Shown here piece by piece: positions 8,299-19,250 of a DNA stretch of 22,500 nt. The number at the start of each line of letters is the position of its first letter. Within the stretch, counting starts at the first letter, position 1. The stretch covers positions 1,852,501-1,875,000 of the forward strand of contig CAUJGJ010000093.1 in assembly GCA_963170055.1 (NCBI GenBank), read 5' to 3'. The notes below the pieces were generated by a model. The model worked only from the letters and a program-made list of their open reading frames with translations. It did not search any database and had not been told where the DNA came from. The translations under genes and the position numbers were made by a program. The stretch comes from Halisarca cf. caerulea. Its lineage: Eukaryota; Porifera; Demospongiae; Chondrillida; Halisarcidae.

Positions 8299-8869
8299 TA
8301 TAGCACAATGCTTGTCTAGCCCTATGCCTGTATACCCTTCGCTCACCTAGCCCTGTGCCTGTTTTGCAACTCACCCTTGTTCCAAGTGTTTTTGAAGGAA
8401 ATTTTTTTGATAAAACCTTCTTGCACGATTTTGTGTCAATCCTACATCCTTTTATGATTTTTAAATGGTTCTTATACACCCTTGTTCATGCGTTTTTTCC
8501 TTTTAAATTAAAATGAAGTTGCTCAAATAGGGGCTGTGGAGGAAGGCTTTCAATGTAGTCAAGAAGGAACACAATCAAATCTTACAAGATAAAGAATCTA
8601 AAACTGCTATACTTGACCCTGTGTGCCTGATCAATGTACCTAACTAGAAACAAAGGCTCAAACAAAAGGGCACTCACTGGCAAGTCGACAATCACCATAA
8701 GATCTTAATCTAATCTTCATTTTAATATCCCTCATTTACTCATTTCTTACTTACATTTATGATGTTCATTTTAATGACTATCATACCTTAATGTAATCTT
8801 TATTTTAGCTATCGCTTATTTACCAATTATAAACATTTTTTTCTGTATCATTGTAATTGTATTCACCCT

Positions 8870-8970
8870 TTTCTCTTTCTTTCTTTTTCTTTGTGGGTGC
8901 CACTCAAATGGAATTTGGCTAACGGTTACCCACATTAAACTATGATACCTGATACCTGATACCTGATTAA
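8870..8970 (+). repeat. Possible non-LTR retroelement 3' tail with 7-bp repeats
   Basis: A pyrimidine-rich stretch and a GTGGGTGCCACTCAAATGG segment are followed by three exact GATACCT units (8944-8964) plus a partial fourth. Short tandem tails of this kind end many non-LTR elements, but no reverse transcriptase is visible upstream (8481-8870), so the class is uncertain. Confidence 0.35.
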
Positions 8971-9129
8971 ACGCATGGCCTGTGCACATACCCATACACC
9001 TAGTCTTGCATAGCCTTTTTGCTGTTCCGAAAATGGTTAATATGGCAAATGTAAGGGATTTGCCTATAGGGAAATGTACATAATTATTGTTTCAAAACCT
9101 ACAAAAGGCACTTGATGCCAACAATCCAA

Positions 9130-9340
9130 GCTCCCTGGCGAGAAATGAGACCTATGGAACTTTTCTGGGGACCTATAGCTTAATTCGAAAAAAAAGACGC
9201 GAAGATTAATCTTAAATGGTACTGGAGTTGCGAACCCATACATACCTAGGTGAGTGTACTTCGAACTTCTTTAAAGAGATACAAGTTTACAAAGTTTTTG
9301 AAATACTGCTGAAGCCTGCTAAGTGCCTAGGGCTTCACTA
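9130..9340 (+). repeat. Dispersed repeat (partner at 3085-3329)
   Basis: Carries the GACCTATAGCTTAATTCG, A-run and CTTCGAACTTCTTTAAAGA blocks in the same order as 3085-3329. It is a diverged, non-coding copy of an unidentified repeat. Confidence 0.5.
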
Positions 9341-9618
9341 AGACAAAAATACAGATTTTTAGGACGCATTCAAAAACTACTTTGATAAAATTGATTCCAG
9401 CCCTACTTTTGAAGGGTACTAATCCTAAGCTTCCTTCGTTACAATTTAAGTAGCTGTACTTGAATTCTTTTCAAAGCTATAGCTTGAGAACTTAGATCAG
9501 CCATGTTAGAAGGGTAGTCTTACTGGCCACACGGGTGCCCATCTTTATTAGTTTTACTAGCCCGTGGTAAAATCTACTCGCCTCGGGCTGGCGGTCGAGT
9601 GTTAATTTTCACCCCTGC

Positions 9619-9812
9619 CAGTGTGTGCATGGCTGAAGTCACAGTGGTCCAATAATCTCAAGCAGCCAGAGTTTATGGTGACGTTTATGAAGTAGAATAG
9701 AGTAAGTACTACACATTTTAATGTGAGTGAAAATTATGAATAGTTACAAGTAACACGTGACCAGTACATGAGCCAATTCAAACATAATATTTCTGAACAT
9801 ATAGGGCATTGA
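9619..9812 (+). repeat. Dispersed direct repeat, copy 2 (partner 7117-7300)
   Basis: Ordered blocks in common with 7117-7300, including GTGTGTGCATGGCTGAAGTC and TAGGGCATTGAA. The two copies have the same orientation. Confidence 0.65.
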
Positions 9813-9882
9813 ACATCTCAAAAGGCTTGATATACACTATGAATGAAATGCAATTGAATAGTTACCAACTGATCTTGATTTT

Positions 9883-9917
9883 GCAGGGCAGTCCCTGAAA
9901 ATGCCCCCGTGCCCTGC
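9883..9917. other. Perfect 8-bp stem hairpin
   Basis: GCAGGGCA at 9883-9890 pairs with TGCCCTGC at 9910-9917 across a 19-base loop. It is isolated within the intron, with no known role. Confidence 0.6.
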
Positions 9918-9954
9918 TTTCCCTTAGTGTTATTATAATTCAATGCCTATTTTA

Positions 9955-10039
9955 GGTGAACCTCCAATGAGAGACCATCTGTCTTGAGAGACCATTATTT
10001 TAGGAACCACAGGGTGATCTCTCAAAACAGATATCACTG
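9955..10039. mobile_element. Short (85-bp) TA-flanked MITE relic
   Basis: The left end GGTGAACCTCCAATGAGAGA resembles the right end read inward (CAGTGATATCTGTTTTGAGA), and both are flanked by TA. GAGAGACCAT occurs twice inside. The ends recall Tc1/mariner-like MITEs, but the inverted repeat is imperfect. Confidence 0.5.
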
Positions 10040-10252
10040 TACCTCTGCACACCAAACGACAAGTGTCCTGCAAAAGCAGTGAATGTCCTGTAAACTGTTT
10101 ATGTACATAAAACTTAATGCAATCATTAATTAATTAATTTATCATGTAAGCAATTTCACCGCACATAATATATTTGGTTAGCATGGTCGGAAGTACATCA
10201 TCAGCTGCGTGGTGTTAGTGTTCAATAGGCTTGGAGAGGGAAGACATTCAAG

Positions 10253-10880
10253 TACAGTACAGATCATAGTAAAGTAAATGTTAACCTATAAAAAGATAAT
10301 GCTTTCGGGTTAACTTACGCTGGAAAAAGTTACAAGTTAAAAGTTAACGGTTAATACATATTTGTGACGTAGCTCATGACATACGGGACAGAACATCCCT
10401 CTTTTGTTCATTCTCAAAGGTTTCTTAGTGATGATGTTATCAGCATATTGCAAGCAATGGATATCATTATGAATGCTTAATAGTAACTCCTTCGCCGATT
10501 GGATTGTTCTCAGTTGTGCCTGCTTTTCTACGCACCTTCGACGTGGATTCCAAATACGTCTCCTTGTTGTCGTATCTTGGATGAACCGCTTTCAATGTAT
10601 CGGATGATAATTGTATCTATCGTTAAACAGAATCAAAATGACAAGAAGTCAATAAAATGAAACTTCGATGCTAGATACAGTGCTTTTGCTTGCTACAACG
10701 ATGCAAAAAATGCACTTTCGGTGACTTATTGCATAAAAATATTACTATGTACTATAACGAGCTGGTAGTAGGGAGTTAGTGGTTAATGGTTAACTTGTAG
10801 CGCTACTCCATTAACTTTTATCCGAAAAGAGGTAAAGGCGAAACGTTAAAATTTTTTACTTTTCCATGATCCGTACCGTA
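10253..10880. mobile_element. TIR element with inverted repeats of about 110 bp
   Basis: Left end TACAGTACAGATCATAGTAA; right end on the other strand TACGGTACGGATCATGGAAA. Similarity continues inward through AAGTAAA, GTTAAC and ACAAGTTAA blocks to roughly 110 bases from each end. TA at the outer edges fits a TA target. The 400-base interior has no domain-bearing frame, so it is a non-autonomous element or long hairpin. Confidence 0.7.
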
Positions 10881-11261
10881 AATCAGTCATTGCAAATGGT
10901 AATCATATTTTTTCAACAAATGTATTGCATACAAACTATCTAGTACGTGCTGTAAGTGAACATTAGAATTCAGCAAAAGATAGTACAAGATAACAGTAAG
11001 TACATGGGACAATGGAGTTTGGCAAACGCAACTCGTACACAGAAACCAATAGGACATCAGGTCATTATGCATTAATGCCAAATTATGCATGAGTAGCGCA
11101 AGATTGTGATAGAATCTTGAACAAATGATATTGTCTTCTTGTTAAATTATGCTATCATTATAATTACGCCTTTACATGTACATGCACATATCCAAGTAAC
11201 AGTACGTGCCCCCTGTGCCCCCACTGGTTCCCACGCCTATGGTATATGCATACTGTATTAT
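10881..11261. other. Intron sequence, nothing recognised
   Basis: Lies between two TIR elements. Short frames on both strands have no domain and no convincing splice context. Confidence 0.5.
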
Positions 11262-11720
11262 TACCGTGTGCTTGGAAATTTTTGCGGTACTAAATTTTCG
11301 TGGACGCAACACTTGAGGATTTTCACGGTACTAAATTATTCGCGGATGCAGAATTAGCAAATTCGCAGATCTTAGATTGGATTTTATATTAGTTCAACAA
11401 AATGTTATCCTATATAAATTATGCACTAAAAAATGGCTGCTCTATTTGTTAGCGTGGTTGTTAGTCCGTGGAACGGTTATTAATACAAGTGCAAATTGTT
11501 GCAGTTGATCTTCTCAAGCTGCCTTCCAGATTTTAGTCGAATATGGAGCGTATGTTGGGGGTAAAGAATGACTTGATCGACATAACGGACGAGAAAACGA
11601 ACGGTATAATATACGAAATGTTCAACACTCCTGCTTCTTTGTTCTTTGAAAAGACTCCTGTACATAGTGCCGCGAAAACCGCAAAAGTTTAGTACCGCGA
11701 AAGTTTTCGAGCGTACGGTA
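11262..11720. mobile_element. 459-bp TA-flanked TIR element abutting an FN3 exon
   Basis: Left end TACCGTGTGCTTGGAAATTT; right end inward TACCGTACGCTCGAAAACTT. Both continue GCGGTACTAAA and then a TTTTCG or TTTTGCG stretch. The outermost TA is the probable target. The ends are related to those of 7705-8298. No coding capacity is seen. The right end is 26 bases from the donor dinucleotide of the FN3 exon at 11749. Confidence 0.75.
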
Positions 11721-11748
11721 TCTATTCAAGTATCAGGATTCAACTTAC

Positions 11749-12033
11749 CTCTATACGTGGACAGTACTCTCACATCACTGAATGGACCACTTCCAACATC
11801 AGAAACAGCTCTCACTTGAACTTGATAACTAGTACCAGGAGAAAGGTTCTCCAGAGTGACAGATCTTGTTCTCACATCCCTTGTACTCCAACTAGTAGTA
11901 CCAGTTCTTCTGTACTGTACTTGGTATTTGGTGATGGGACGATCACTTCGAGGTGCAATCCACCTCACAGTCAGAGCTGGTCTTCCTGAGCTTACTACTT
12001 TGGTCAGGGCAGGAGGATCCACCTTTTGAGGTA
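11749..12033 (-). CDS. FN3 domain exon (first visible)
   Basis: A 285-nt exon, 95 residues, phase 1-1. It has a strong acceptor (TTGTTTCTGCAG before 12033) and donor G|GTAAGT after 11749. The domain starts VPQKVDPP after the carried-over G. Trp in LTVRWIAP, Tyr in ITKYQVQYR and SPGTSYQVQVRAV are conserved. It is the most divergent of the three: SWSTRDV replaces SWSPKDV, and two residues are missing in the following C-E loop (RTRSVTLENL against RPSIRSVTLESL). It follows the Thr/Ser/Pro linker exon and would be the first FN3 module of the protein. Its downstream intron sequence (GTAAGTTGAATCC) differs from that of the other two FN3 exons, so it is the older branch of the duplication. Confidence 0.88.
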
Positions 12034-13752
12034 CTGCAGAAACAACGACAATTTTCTGTTCAATTTTGCTGACCTTCTTACTTGTTACTACGTATTTATA
12101 ACTACTTGCATAGGATAGAGGATGATTTAGAGGATTGGAGAATAGCACTTTCTAAGGATATAGATGGTACCGGATCATCAATAATAATTATGACAATTGT
12201 GTTGTGTTTGAATAGATACATAGATTGTGATGGCATATATACATTACACATACATAATACATTGTATATTTCATATCTGTATTATAATGTTACTATAAAT
12301 ATTGATAACAAATTGAAAGGCATATTGAAGCCATACATGGATGAGTTCTTCTCAAGTGCCAGATAGAGATGAATAAGTCCCATACAGTCACTGGCCTAGA
12401 AAGTTAATAGTGGACTGATGCATGCATATTGTTTTGTGCACAAAGTCCTATACTCATGTAGGACTGGAAATTTGGGGCAACACTGTAGCATTGAAATACA
12501 CAACCTCCTACTTACTGCCCAGGAATGAGTGCTCCCACTCTACTCACTGTGTACAAGAGGAGCAATACCATAGTATTCTGATGTGAGGCATGCAGGGAAA
12601 GTATATACATTCCTGCGCCCACAAAGGGCATTGTGATCAGTGGGGCAATGAAGATGATGTTTGACAACCAAGAAGTGCATAATCAAAGAAGCAAAAACAA
12701 ACATTTCCAAAGCAGTAGCAATTAACATATAGTTGTGAGCTGTGGGTCCTAAGGAAGGGGGATAAGTCAAGGTTACATGCAAGCGACTGCAAGATGAAGA
12801 TGCAGAGAAAGGTTATTGATGTCAACAGAACAGACTGAGAGAGTAATGAGGCTGTGAGAGAAAGTGAGAGTAGAAGTGGTATTCAAGAAATGAAAGAAGG
12901 TGAGAATGTTGGATGGACATGGTGGAGGATAGAAAGGGAAGCCTGGAGAAGATGGTACAGTATGAAAGAGGTTGGAAAATGTCCCAGTAAGTGAGTGAGA
13001 GATACTTTCCTATGAAACTATGATGTACGTATATTTGGAAAATTGTGTTTGTTGTAGCACAGTGGTCAACTCCTGTTCTTGGAGATCCTGCATGCATGAT
13101 TCAGAATTGATTGAGTGATTGATCTGAGGGCATACCCCTCCAGAGAGTAGCTGAGGCTATTTATGGTCCCTTTAGAAAAATTATTACAGACATACTGTAT
13201 GTAGGTAGATGGCTGTTACAGACTATTATATACAGGATAATGTGGGGAGGCAATTGTATCTCCACAAAATGAAACTATCCTAATACGTATGTATACAAAC
13301 AATATGCATGTTCACATACTGTTTGCAACAAGTAACAAAGGAGGACGACGGAATACTGCAATACCAGATACAAGTTAGTAGAAAGAAGAAATAAGCAGTT
13401 TTAAATGTTCCAAAATACACCAAAATTGACTTAAAAGTACCATTATATGCACACTTGCTTATTTTGCCATTTTATTTTTGCATCTTCCCTACATACATAT
13501 TGAGAACTACTGTACAGTACCCTAAGGATATGCCATAAAGTACACTAGTCTATGAAATTTGTAATTTGTACAACAGTTGGCAAAATCCTTCAGGGGTAGA
13601 AACTGGACTCTATATATTCTGGAAAATACCCTCCCCCCCCACACACTGCATACAATTGGCAAGCCTATATAGCATATAATTTATACAACTCAACATCCTG
13701 AAAGCACCAGTTAAACAGAAATTAACCAATCTATTAGTATAACATTATTTAC
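12034..13752. other. Intron; no exon recognised
   Basis: A purine-rich stretch at 12832-12960 (pyrimidine-rich on the gene strand) produces a serine-rich minus-strand frame without domain character. A short C-run lies near 13633. Minus-strand frames at 12540-12825 are hydrophobic but lack coherent splice context, so they are not called. Confidence 0.5.
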
Positions 13753-13869
13753 CTGTCATCTTCGGAGGTGAAGTTGAGGAAGTCACTGGTGATGTAGACG
13801 CTGGTGTGGTTGATTCTTGTGTTGTTACACTCTCAGTCCCTGGTGATGCTGTGGACCCAGTTGTGGGTT
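13753..13869 (-). CDS. Thr/Ser/Pro-rich linker exon
   Basis: A 117-nt exon encoding 39 residues, phase 1-1. The acceptor is AATCTCACCAG before 13869, preceded on the gene strand by the pyrimidine stretch TCTTCTCTTC; the donor is G|GTAAAT after 13753. By eye 27 of 39 residues are Thr, Ser or Pro (12 T, 9 S, 6 P), with motifs such as STTPASTSPVTSS. Such segments are typically O-glycosylated, extended stalks. Joined to the Ig exon the split codon gives Glu, and joined to the next FN3 exon it gives Val, so it forms the hinge between Ig and FN3 modules. It was found by composition and splice fit, not by homology. An exon this short and simple could vary between alleles. Confidence 0.7.
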
Positions 13870-15175
13870 CTGGTGAGATTGTATGCAGTGTAGCAAAGAA
13901 GAGAAGACGAGAGTCATATTATACAGTGTATGTAAGATGAAGTCATCATAATGTTCACAAGATTAAAGGGGTAGCAGGTTTGTATACTAAATTACAGTAA
14001 AATGTCATGTCAAACTGTCTATTGTAAATGATTGAGCCATGTAATGCTGGCCATGCATGATGTACTGAAGGACATTGTTTCTTGAGCATCAAAGAATAAA
14101 AATAGGCAACTCAATGCTGCTATTCATTGAAATTCTTCTTGTTTATTTCTGTCACGAGTCCAAATGTACAGTCTACAATCAGAGTATATCTATTCAGATT
14201 CAAATGTATAATCCACCAGGTCAAACATGCATAGAAGTACTAGTATGATCAACAATGACTGAGAGAAAATCTTCCATACACCATGCAGAATTACGGGTGT
14301 AAGCTGGACTGTTTAGGGTGGATGTCACTGATACATACGTAGATTTAGCACTACAAATGTTTTGACAATTGTAGTGTATTGAATTGGCTTCATAAATTAG
14401 AAGTTACTTAAAGTGGCTAACATGTTATTTTCAATATTGACATTTGCAGACAAAACACTATAAATTCAAGCAGGAGTTCATAGTATGGGAAGCAGTAACA
14501 GGGTAAAGTGATATCTCAGAACTTTTAATAATATTGATGCTAAAGTGATAACATTCTACTTGAAAATGAAGGCTAGTGAAGAAGGACAACAAATCAATTT
14601 ATTTGTGTAAAGAAATAGCCCAGCCATTTGTATGTACACGTTGGGTGCTTGTGTATGAGCATGGGTCACAGCTGGCTGCAGTAGCAAAGAAAATACTTTT
14701 TGAACATATGTATGTACATAATATGTATTATAAAATGAATGTTTTGACAGCTGTAGTCTCTATCATTTCCTTGCATGCCTTCTATTGTCTCTTATACCGT
14801 GTACTGTATTATTTTTGCAAGTATTCATACGCTGCTTCAATTTATACTATGCTCCAGACAAGATGATAGATGACAAACAAATGTATATGCAGTAATCAGC
14901 ATACAAATTGGAGGGGTATAAACAAAAAGGTTATTATCGTATCACAGCCCTATGCAGTTTACTATAGTTATTATAGTCTATGTAGTTATGGTTACATAAC
15001 TTGGAAAAGCACATCACAATAGGACACAATACTTTAGTGCATAAAGACACACTAGTTTGTATAGAAATTATAATATGGTATTATAATTATAAGCTACAGT
15101 TATAAGGATAGACATAGCTAAGTACGTATATTGTTAGATAAAAGGTCCTACTAAAGGCTAGTACATACATAGGTA
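13870..15175. other. Intron; no exon recognised
   Basis: AT-rich, with only random short frames (for example 14576-14866 plus, no domain). One hairpin with an 8-bp perfect stem is present: CACTACAA at 14349-14356 pairs with TTGTAGTG at 14369-14376. Confidence 0.5.
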
Positions 15176-15345
15176 CAGTCAAACGTGATTACGGCACCCT
15201 TGGTGCCACCAAAATGTGCTGTTATATAACCAAGTTGTTATTGTAACCAGAACATTAAGCACAGAGACCATTGAATCCATTCCTGCCATGTGTGTTGTAA
15301 AGAAGTTGATGCTGTAAACAGTGACTTTCTAACCAAGTTTGACTG
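15176..15345. mobile_element. 170-bp pogo/Tigger-like MITE, copy 2
   Basis: Left end CAGTCAAACGTGATTACGGC; right end inward CAGTCAAACTTGGTTAGAAA; TA on both sides (15174-15175 and 15346-15347). Length and ends match the element at 6378-6550, although the interior is diverged. It lies in the intron between the Ig and linker exons. Confidence 0.8.
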
Positions 15346-16564
15346 TACACTTATAGACCTGCTTACGAATCAATATTTGAACCAGGTGTTTATCTGGGAG
15401 TGTGGGAAATTTGACTGCATAGTATACCATCCATTAACTCAAGATTCCCCTTGACCAACCCAATGATAGACATCTTCCAAAGAACATCCTTAACTGCTAC
15501 AGTAACTGTACAATCATAAAGTATGTAATTGTAAGCACATTTGACAAAAACAGCAGTGAGCTGTGGTTAATGCAGAGTCCTGAGAGTAGGAACCACATGC
15601 ACTAGGTGAGCACATGTATGAATTTTGATTGTAACTCTACCATTATAGCATCTGTTATGAGTACAAGAATTTGGAGTAGGAGCTCAATCAATATATACTC
15701 CCAACTTCTTAGGGGAGGCCATGCAACATGTAAATGTCTGGAGATGGGCAGGAGGTGAGGGAATTGAATGGGGGGTAACTACATCACTGAGCAGTAATAA
15801 AGAATCCCTTAATTCACTTACTGTGGACTTTCAACATTCTCCAGGTCAAAGTTTGGCAGGTTTCTACGTACATTCAAAATTAGTATCATTGATTAAAGTT
15901 GCAAAACATCCACAGATACTAAGTCTTGTAAACCATGCTTGCATGTGTGTATCTAATCATTTGTTAACCCCACAGATCCTTCAATGTGAACAGCACATAT
16001 AAGTACAATGTGAAGCCAAGGAATTTAATTAATGTCTGCAATTTGCGAGAAACAATTTAAGACTATCGTAATAATATGTTGATAGTCTGAGTATGTACTG
16101 CTAGTGGTTTTCCGTTATATATAACCACAAAAGTTGTGTGATCTGTTCATATATGAATGAATCCCAGCATTGCATGAAGATTTCTCTGTGCACATTTAGA
16201 ATGCATGCTCACATGCATATTTTAAACATTTTGCTGGATCTGGGGGTTAATTGGTCTCAACAGTACACTTCTGAAAAACGAATGGTGGTACATATAAGAA
16301 GGTACGTACGTATATATAAAGGAATTTTGAGAAAGATTATTCATCTGTGCTAAATATTAATAAATTAAATACACAAATAAACACAGAAACTTAAAATTAA
16401 CTCAAGCAGTATTCATACTAAAGTGACATCTCACTTCAATAAGTGAAATTTAAAATAGAAGAACAATAATAATTCATTTGTGCAAAATTAATACACATTA
16501 TCAAAAATGTCACAACTATTAGCAGTTGCACATGTTAATAGCACAGTGCAATGTATTGCAAGTG
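15346..16564. other. Intron; no exon recognised
   Basis: Plus-strand frames at 15721-16002 and 16138-16353 lack domains. A hairpin with an 8-bp stem (AGACTATC at 16060-16067, GATAGTCT at 16081-16088) is the only structure noticed. Confidence 0.5.
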
Positions 16565-16757
16565 CAGTGAATTAAACCTATGTAATAAGGATCCATTGGG
16601 ACCACAGTAAGCTGTCCTGTATATGGAGGTGTCCTTATTGTGGAGGATTCAAATGAACACATGTCAATGTGAGGGATTTCAAATGGGACAGAGCAATGGT
16701 GTGCTGTTTAAGGAGGTTTTTGCATTTCGGAGGTGTCCTTTAATAGAGGTATCACTG
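16565..16757. mobile_element. Degenerate MITE with CAGTG ends
   Basis: The left end CAGTGAATTAAACCTATGTA is weakly complementary to the right end, which reads CAGTGATACCTCTATTAAAG inward. GGAGGTGTCCTT occurs twice inside (about 16626 and 16730). The ends resemble Tc1/mariner-like MITEs, but no clear target duplication was found. Confidence 0.5.
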
Positions 16758-18805
16758 CATGTATTCACTTACATTGCTTCAATGATAGTAAGGTGATGAA
16801 GGACAGCTAAACATACAATGATCAAGACACAGAAAGTACAGCAAAATGAAAACAGGAGTGACAAAATTTATCTACTATGCCTATGTCAAAATCATTATAG
16901 CTTACCTACTATACCCGGGGAGTATAGGATTACCGGGAGAGGAAGTGTTCAGAAATTATAATGTTGGCAAGGCATACCATATAGGGTTCAAGGGCACCAA
17001 TCTCTTAAGTTCCTCGGGTTCTCTATTGCTATATTCTGGAGTAATTTACAAGATGAACAGGTGGCAATGTCATTGTTATTACACCCATAGAAGAAAATGT
17101 ACAAGATTATGAACTGGAGTGATCCCACAGGAGAGTGCAAACAAGAACAGAACCAGCTTGCTAACAGTGGACTAAAGTACAGCCTTTTCACTACTATTTC
17201 AGGACGTCAGGGGATGTTACTGAACTGCTTATCAATTCCAAGTCATTCTACACTGAGTGCTACTAGCTGACACAAACTGACAACATTATGCACTATCATA
17301 CCCAGTGCATAAAAGTTCTGAAAATCACAGTGAAAGTGGTTCATGGACTTTAGTACAAAAGACAATTGATCACTACCAGTTTGATTGCCACCCCAGAAAT
17401 CTTCTAGATGCATCTTGGTTACCATGTCACTGTAGGAAGTGGAGTGTTTAATATTAACTCTATGTACTAGTTTAATAAAACTGACAATTTACGAACATAT
17501 GGCAGTTGTCTCATAAAAACATGGTGCCATGCTATGGGTCTGTTCAGAGAGTAAAGAAATATTACTTGAGCTTCATATTAATTGCCAGCAGATGCTGTTT
17601 TGAGTTGAAGCAATAAGATGGATATGCTGGTACATTGGAGTTCATGTAGCAATAGATTCTTATACTACTCCAAATTTGACCACGTTAGTGACTTGAATGC
17701 TATGATTTTGACACCTGTAAACAAGGGGACTATAAAATAAAAAAATTCAATGACATATATTCCACATCTTGGCACACCACTTCACTGACCAGTAAATAAA
17801 TTCTAGATTTCATAAATTACGCATACTACACACTTTCATCAGAAAGAGCAATTAGCATCTCCATGTATTCATTGAAAGTGAGTACAATAGAACAATGTCA
17901 TGCAGCTACAGACAACAGAGCCAATTTAAAACTTCAAAGCTTAGCATATACTTGGTAACTATAGTGTACTGTGCTGAAAAGTATAAGTTCCAACATTTGT
18001 CGTAAATTGCTGCTACATATTAAGAGCTAGTGAGTGTAATGGCATAGCCATTGACTATTGCATGTGTTTAGTATGAGTACATGATGTTTTGCATGAGTAT
18101 TGTGTGTATGGTACAGGTTCATTAATTATTCATTGATTGTACATTCTTGTGGTTGTGGTTTTGTGGTTAGATGCATCATTGTAATTTCATGTCCTATCTG
18201 TAACATGATACTTCCTTTTGGTTTGATCCATTGGTTCCTGATCACACTGTTCTTGTAATTACACCATATTTGGATCAGTTATTGTTGTACCGCTTTTCTG
18301 TTTCTTAGTAACCACTTTCACTTTTCGTTCTGTTGTCTAAGAGACCAACCACATCTAAGATTATATTTTAGTTTGCTGTATTTCATCATCTTGTGGTTTC
18401 CTGTACCATCTAGTATTTAAGTAGCTTTTACTTTGCTGTACTCATCCTTTCAGTACTCTCAGTTGTTTCAGTGTTTGGAGTAATTAAGAGATTCATTCTC
18501 GTGAACTGTCTCAGCGCTATTGAGATAACAATAGATGTTTCGAGGGAATAAGCAATACAGTTTACATGATTGTGGTGGCTATTAACAGCTCTGAGACAAT
18601 TTTCGATAAGATTGGCAACTCTAGTCTTATTCTTTCCCATCCTACAGAGGGGTGTTTTAGTACCCCAATCAAATGAATGAACATCTCTTTAAACATGACA
18701 TAAAAACACATGCAAACACAAATCTTGAAAAAATCCCTGCCCCCCATTCACACACATGTACCCAACAAACAGGGTGAAAAAGTGCCTGATACACACTTCA
18801 CTCAC
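16758..18805. other. Intron between Ig and linker exons; no exon recognised
   Basis: About 2 kb without a convincing domain-bearing frame on either strand. Minus-strand frames at 16988-17191, 17243-17425 and 18428-18747 have no Ig, FN3 or linker character. An additional short exon cannot be excluded. Confidence 0.45.
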
Positions 18806-19102
18806 CAAACCTGACTATTTGTGTATCTTTGATACCATCTTTACTGGATCTACACTCATACTGTCCTCCTAGAGATGATTGGTAGCTAGTGAAAGTCAGG
18901 ATCTGTAAACTGGTAGTACCCCTCAATTGAATCCCATCTCCTTCTACTACTGGTTCTCCATCCGGACCATACCACTGTACAGTACCACCTGGTTCTCTGC
19001 ATGACACTGCTACTCTACCACCAACATTGACAGTGATAGTAGCAGGACTTTCCAGTAGAGTGGGAGGTTGGACTCTCCTGATTGTTGCACCGTGTGCAAT
19101 TC
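18806..19102 (-). CDS. Immunoglobulin-like domain exon
   Basis: A 297-nt exon (99 codons), phase 1-1. Acceptor TTTTTAACTTCCTAG precedes 19102 and donor G|GTGAGT follows 18806. Residues are numbered from the signal-exon Met. The Ig fold shows the B-strand Cys in VAVSC (54), the core Trp in VQWYG (63), the SLQILTF strand (84-90) and the F-strand GGQYEC (Cys 103). The spacing suits a compact I- or V-like set domain. The Asp usually two residues before the YxC Tyr-Gly region is not conserved (SLGGQYEC). Together with the short N-terminal extension it forms the outermost module of the protein, followed by the Thr/Ser/Pro linker. Ligand binding or homophilic adhesion is possible but not shown. Confidence 0.88.
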
Positions 19103-19250
19103 CTAGGAAGTTAAAAACAATCAAATTGAAATATTTTAAGGCATACATCTAGAAATTTGTCAAAAGTGATAATCTCCAAAGGAAAGCGAATAATTACAAG
19201 ACGTTAGAACAATATTGCTATTGATGCTAATGGCACAGGATAGGACTTAC

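Larger units (their letters stand above)
7628..8478 (-). repeat. TIR repeat family, copy C (right arm, interrupted)
   Basis: Inverted copy of 7369-7612: it starts GGATGTAGGAATTTGTACAT, runs to CATGTATA, is broken by the insertion at 7705-8298, then resumes with GCTTGTCTAGCCCTATGCCT and ends TCAATCCTACATCC plus the shared TTTTTAAATGGTT flank. Without the insertion the two arms would form a near-perfect cruciform about 250 bp long. Confidence 0.75.

Noticed and set aside
8150..8479. 109-residue minus-strand frame
   Set aside because: It spans the nested TIR element and repeat copy C, both non-coding repeats.
12540..13097. Hydrophobic or Ser-rich minus-strand frames between the linker and first FN3 exons
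   Set aside because: No domain and no in-phase splice pair. Part of the region is a purine-rich low-complexity stretch.
14576..16353. Plus-strand frames 14576-14866, 15721-16002 and 16138-16353
   Set aside because: Random-length frames in AT-rich intron, with no motif or splice support.
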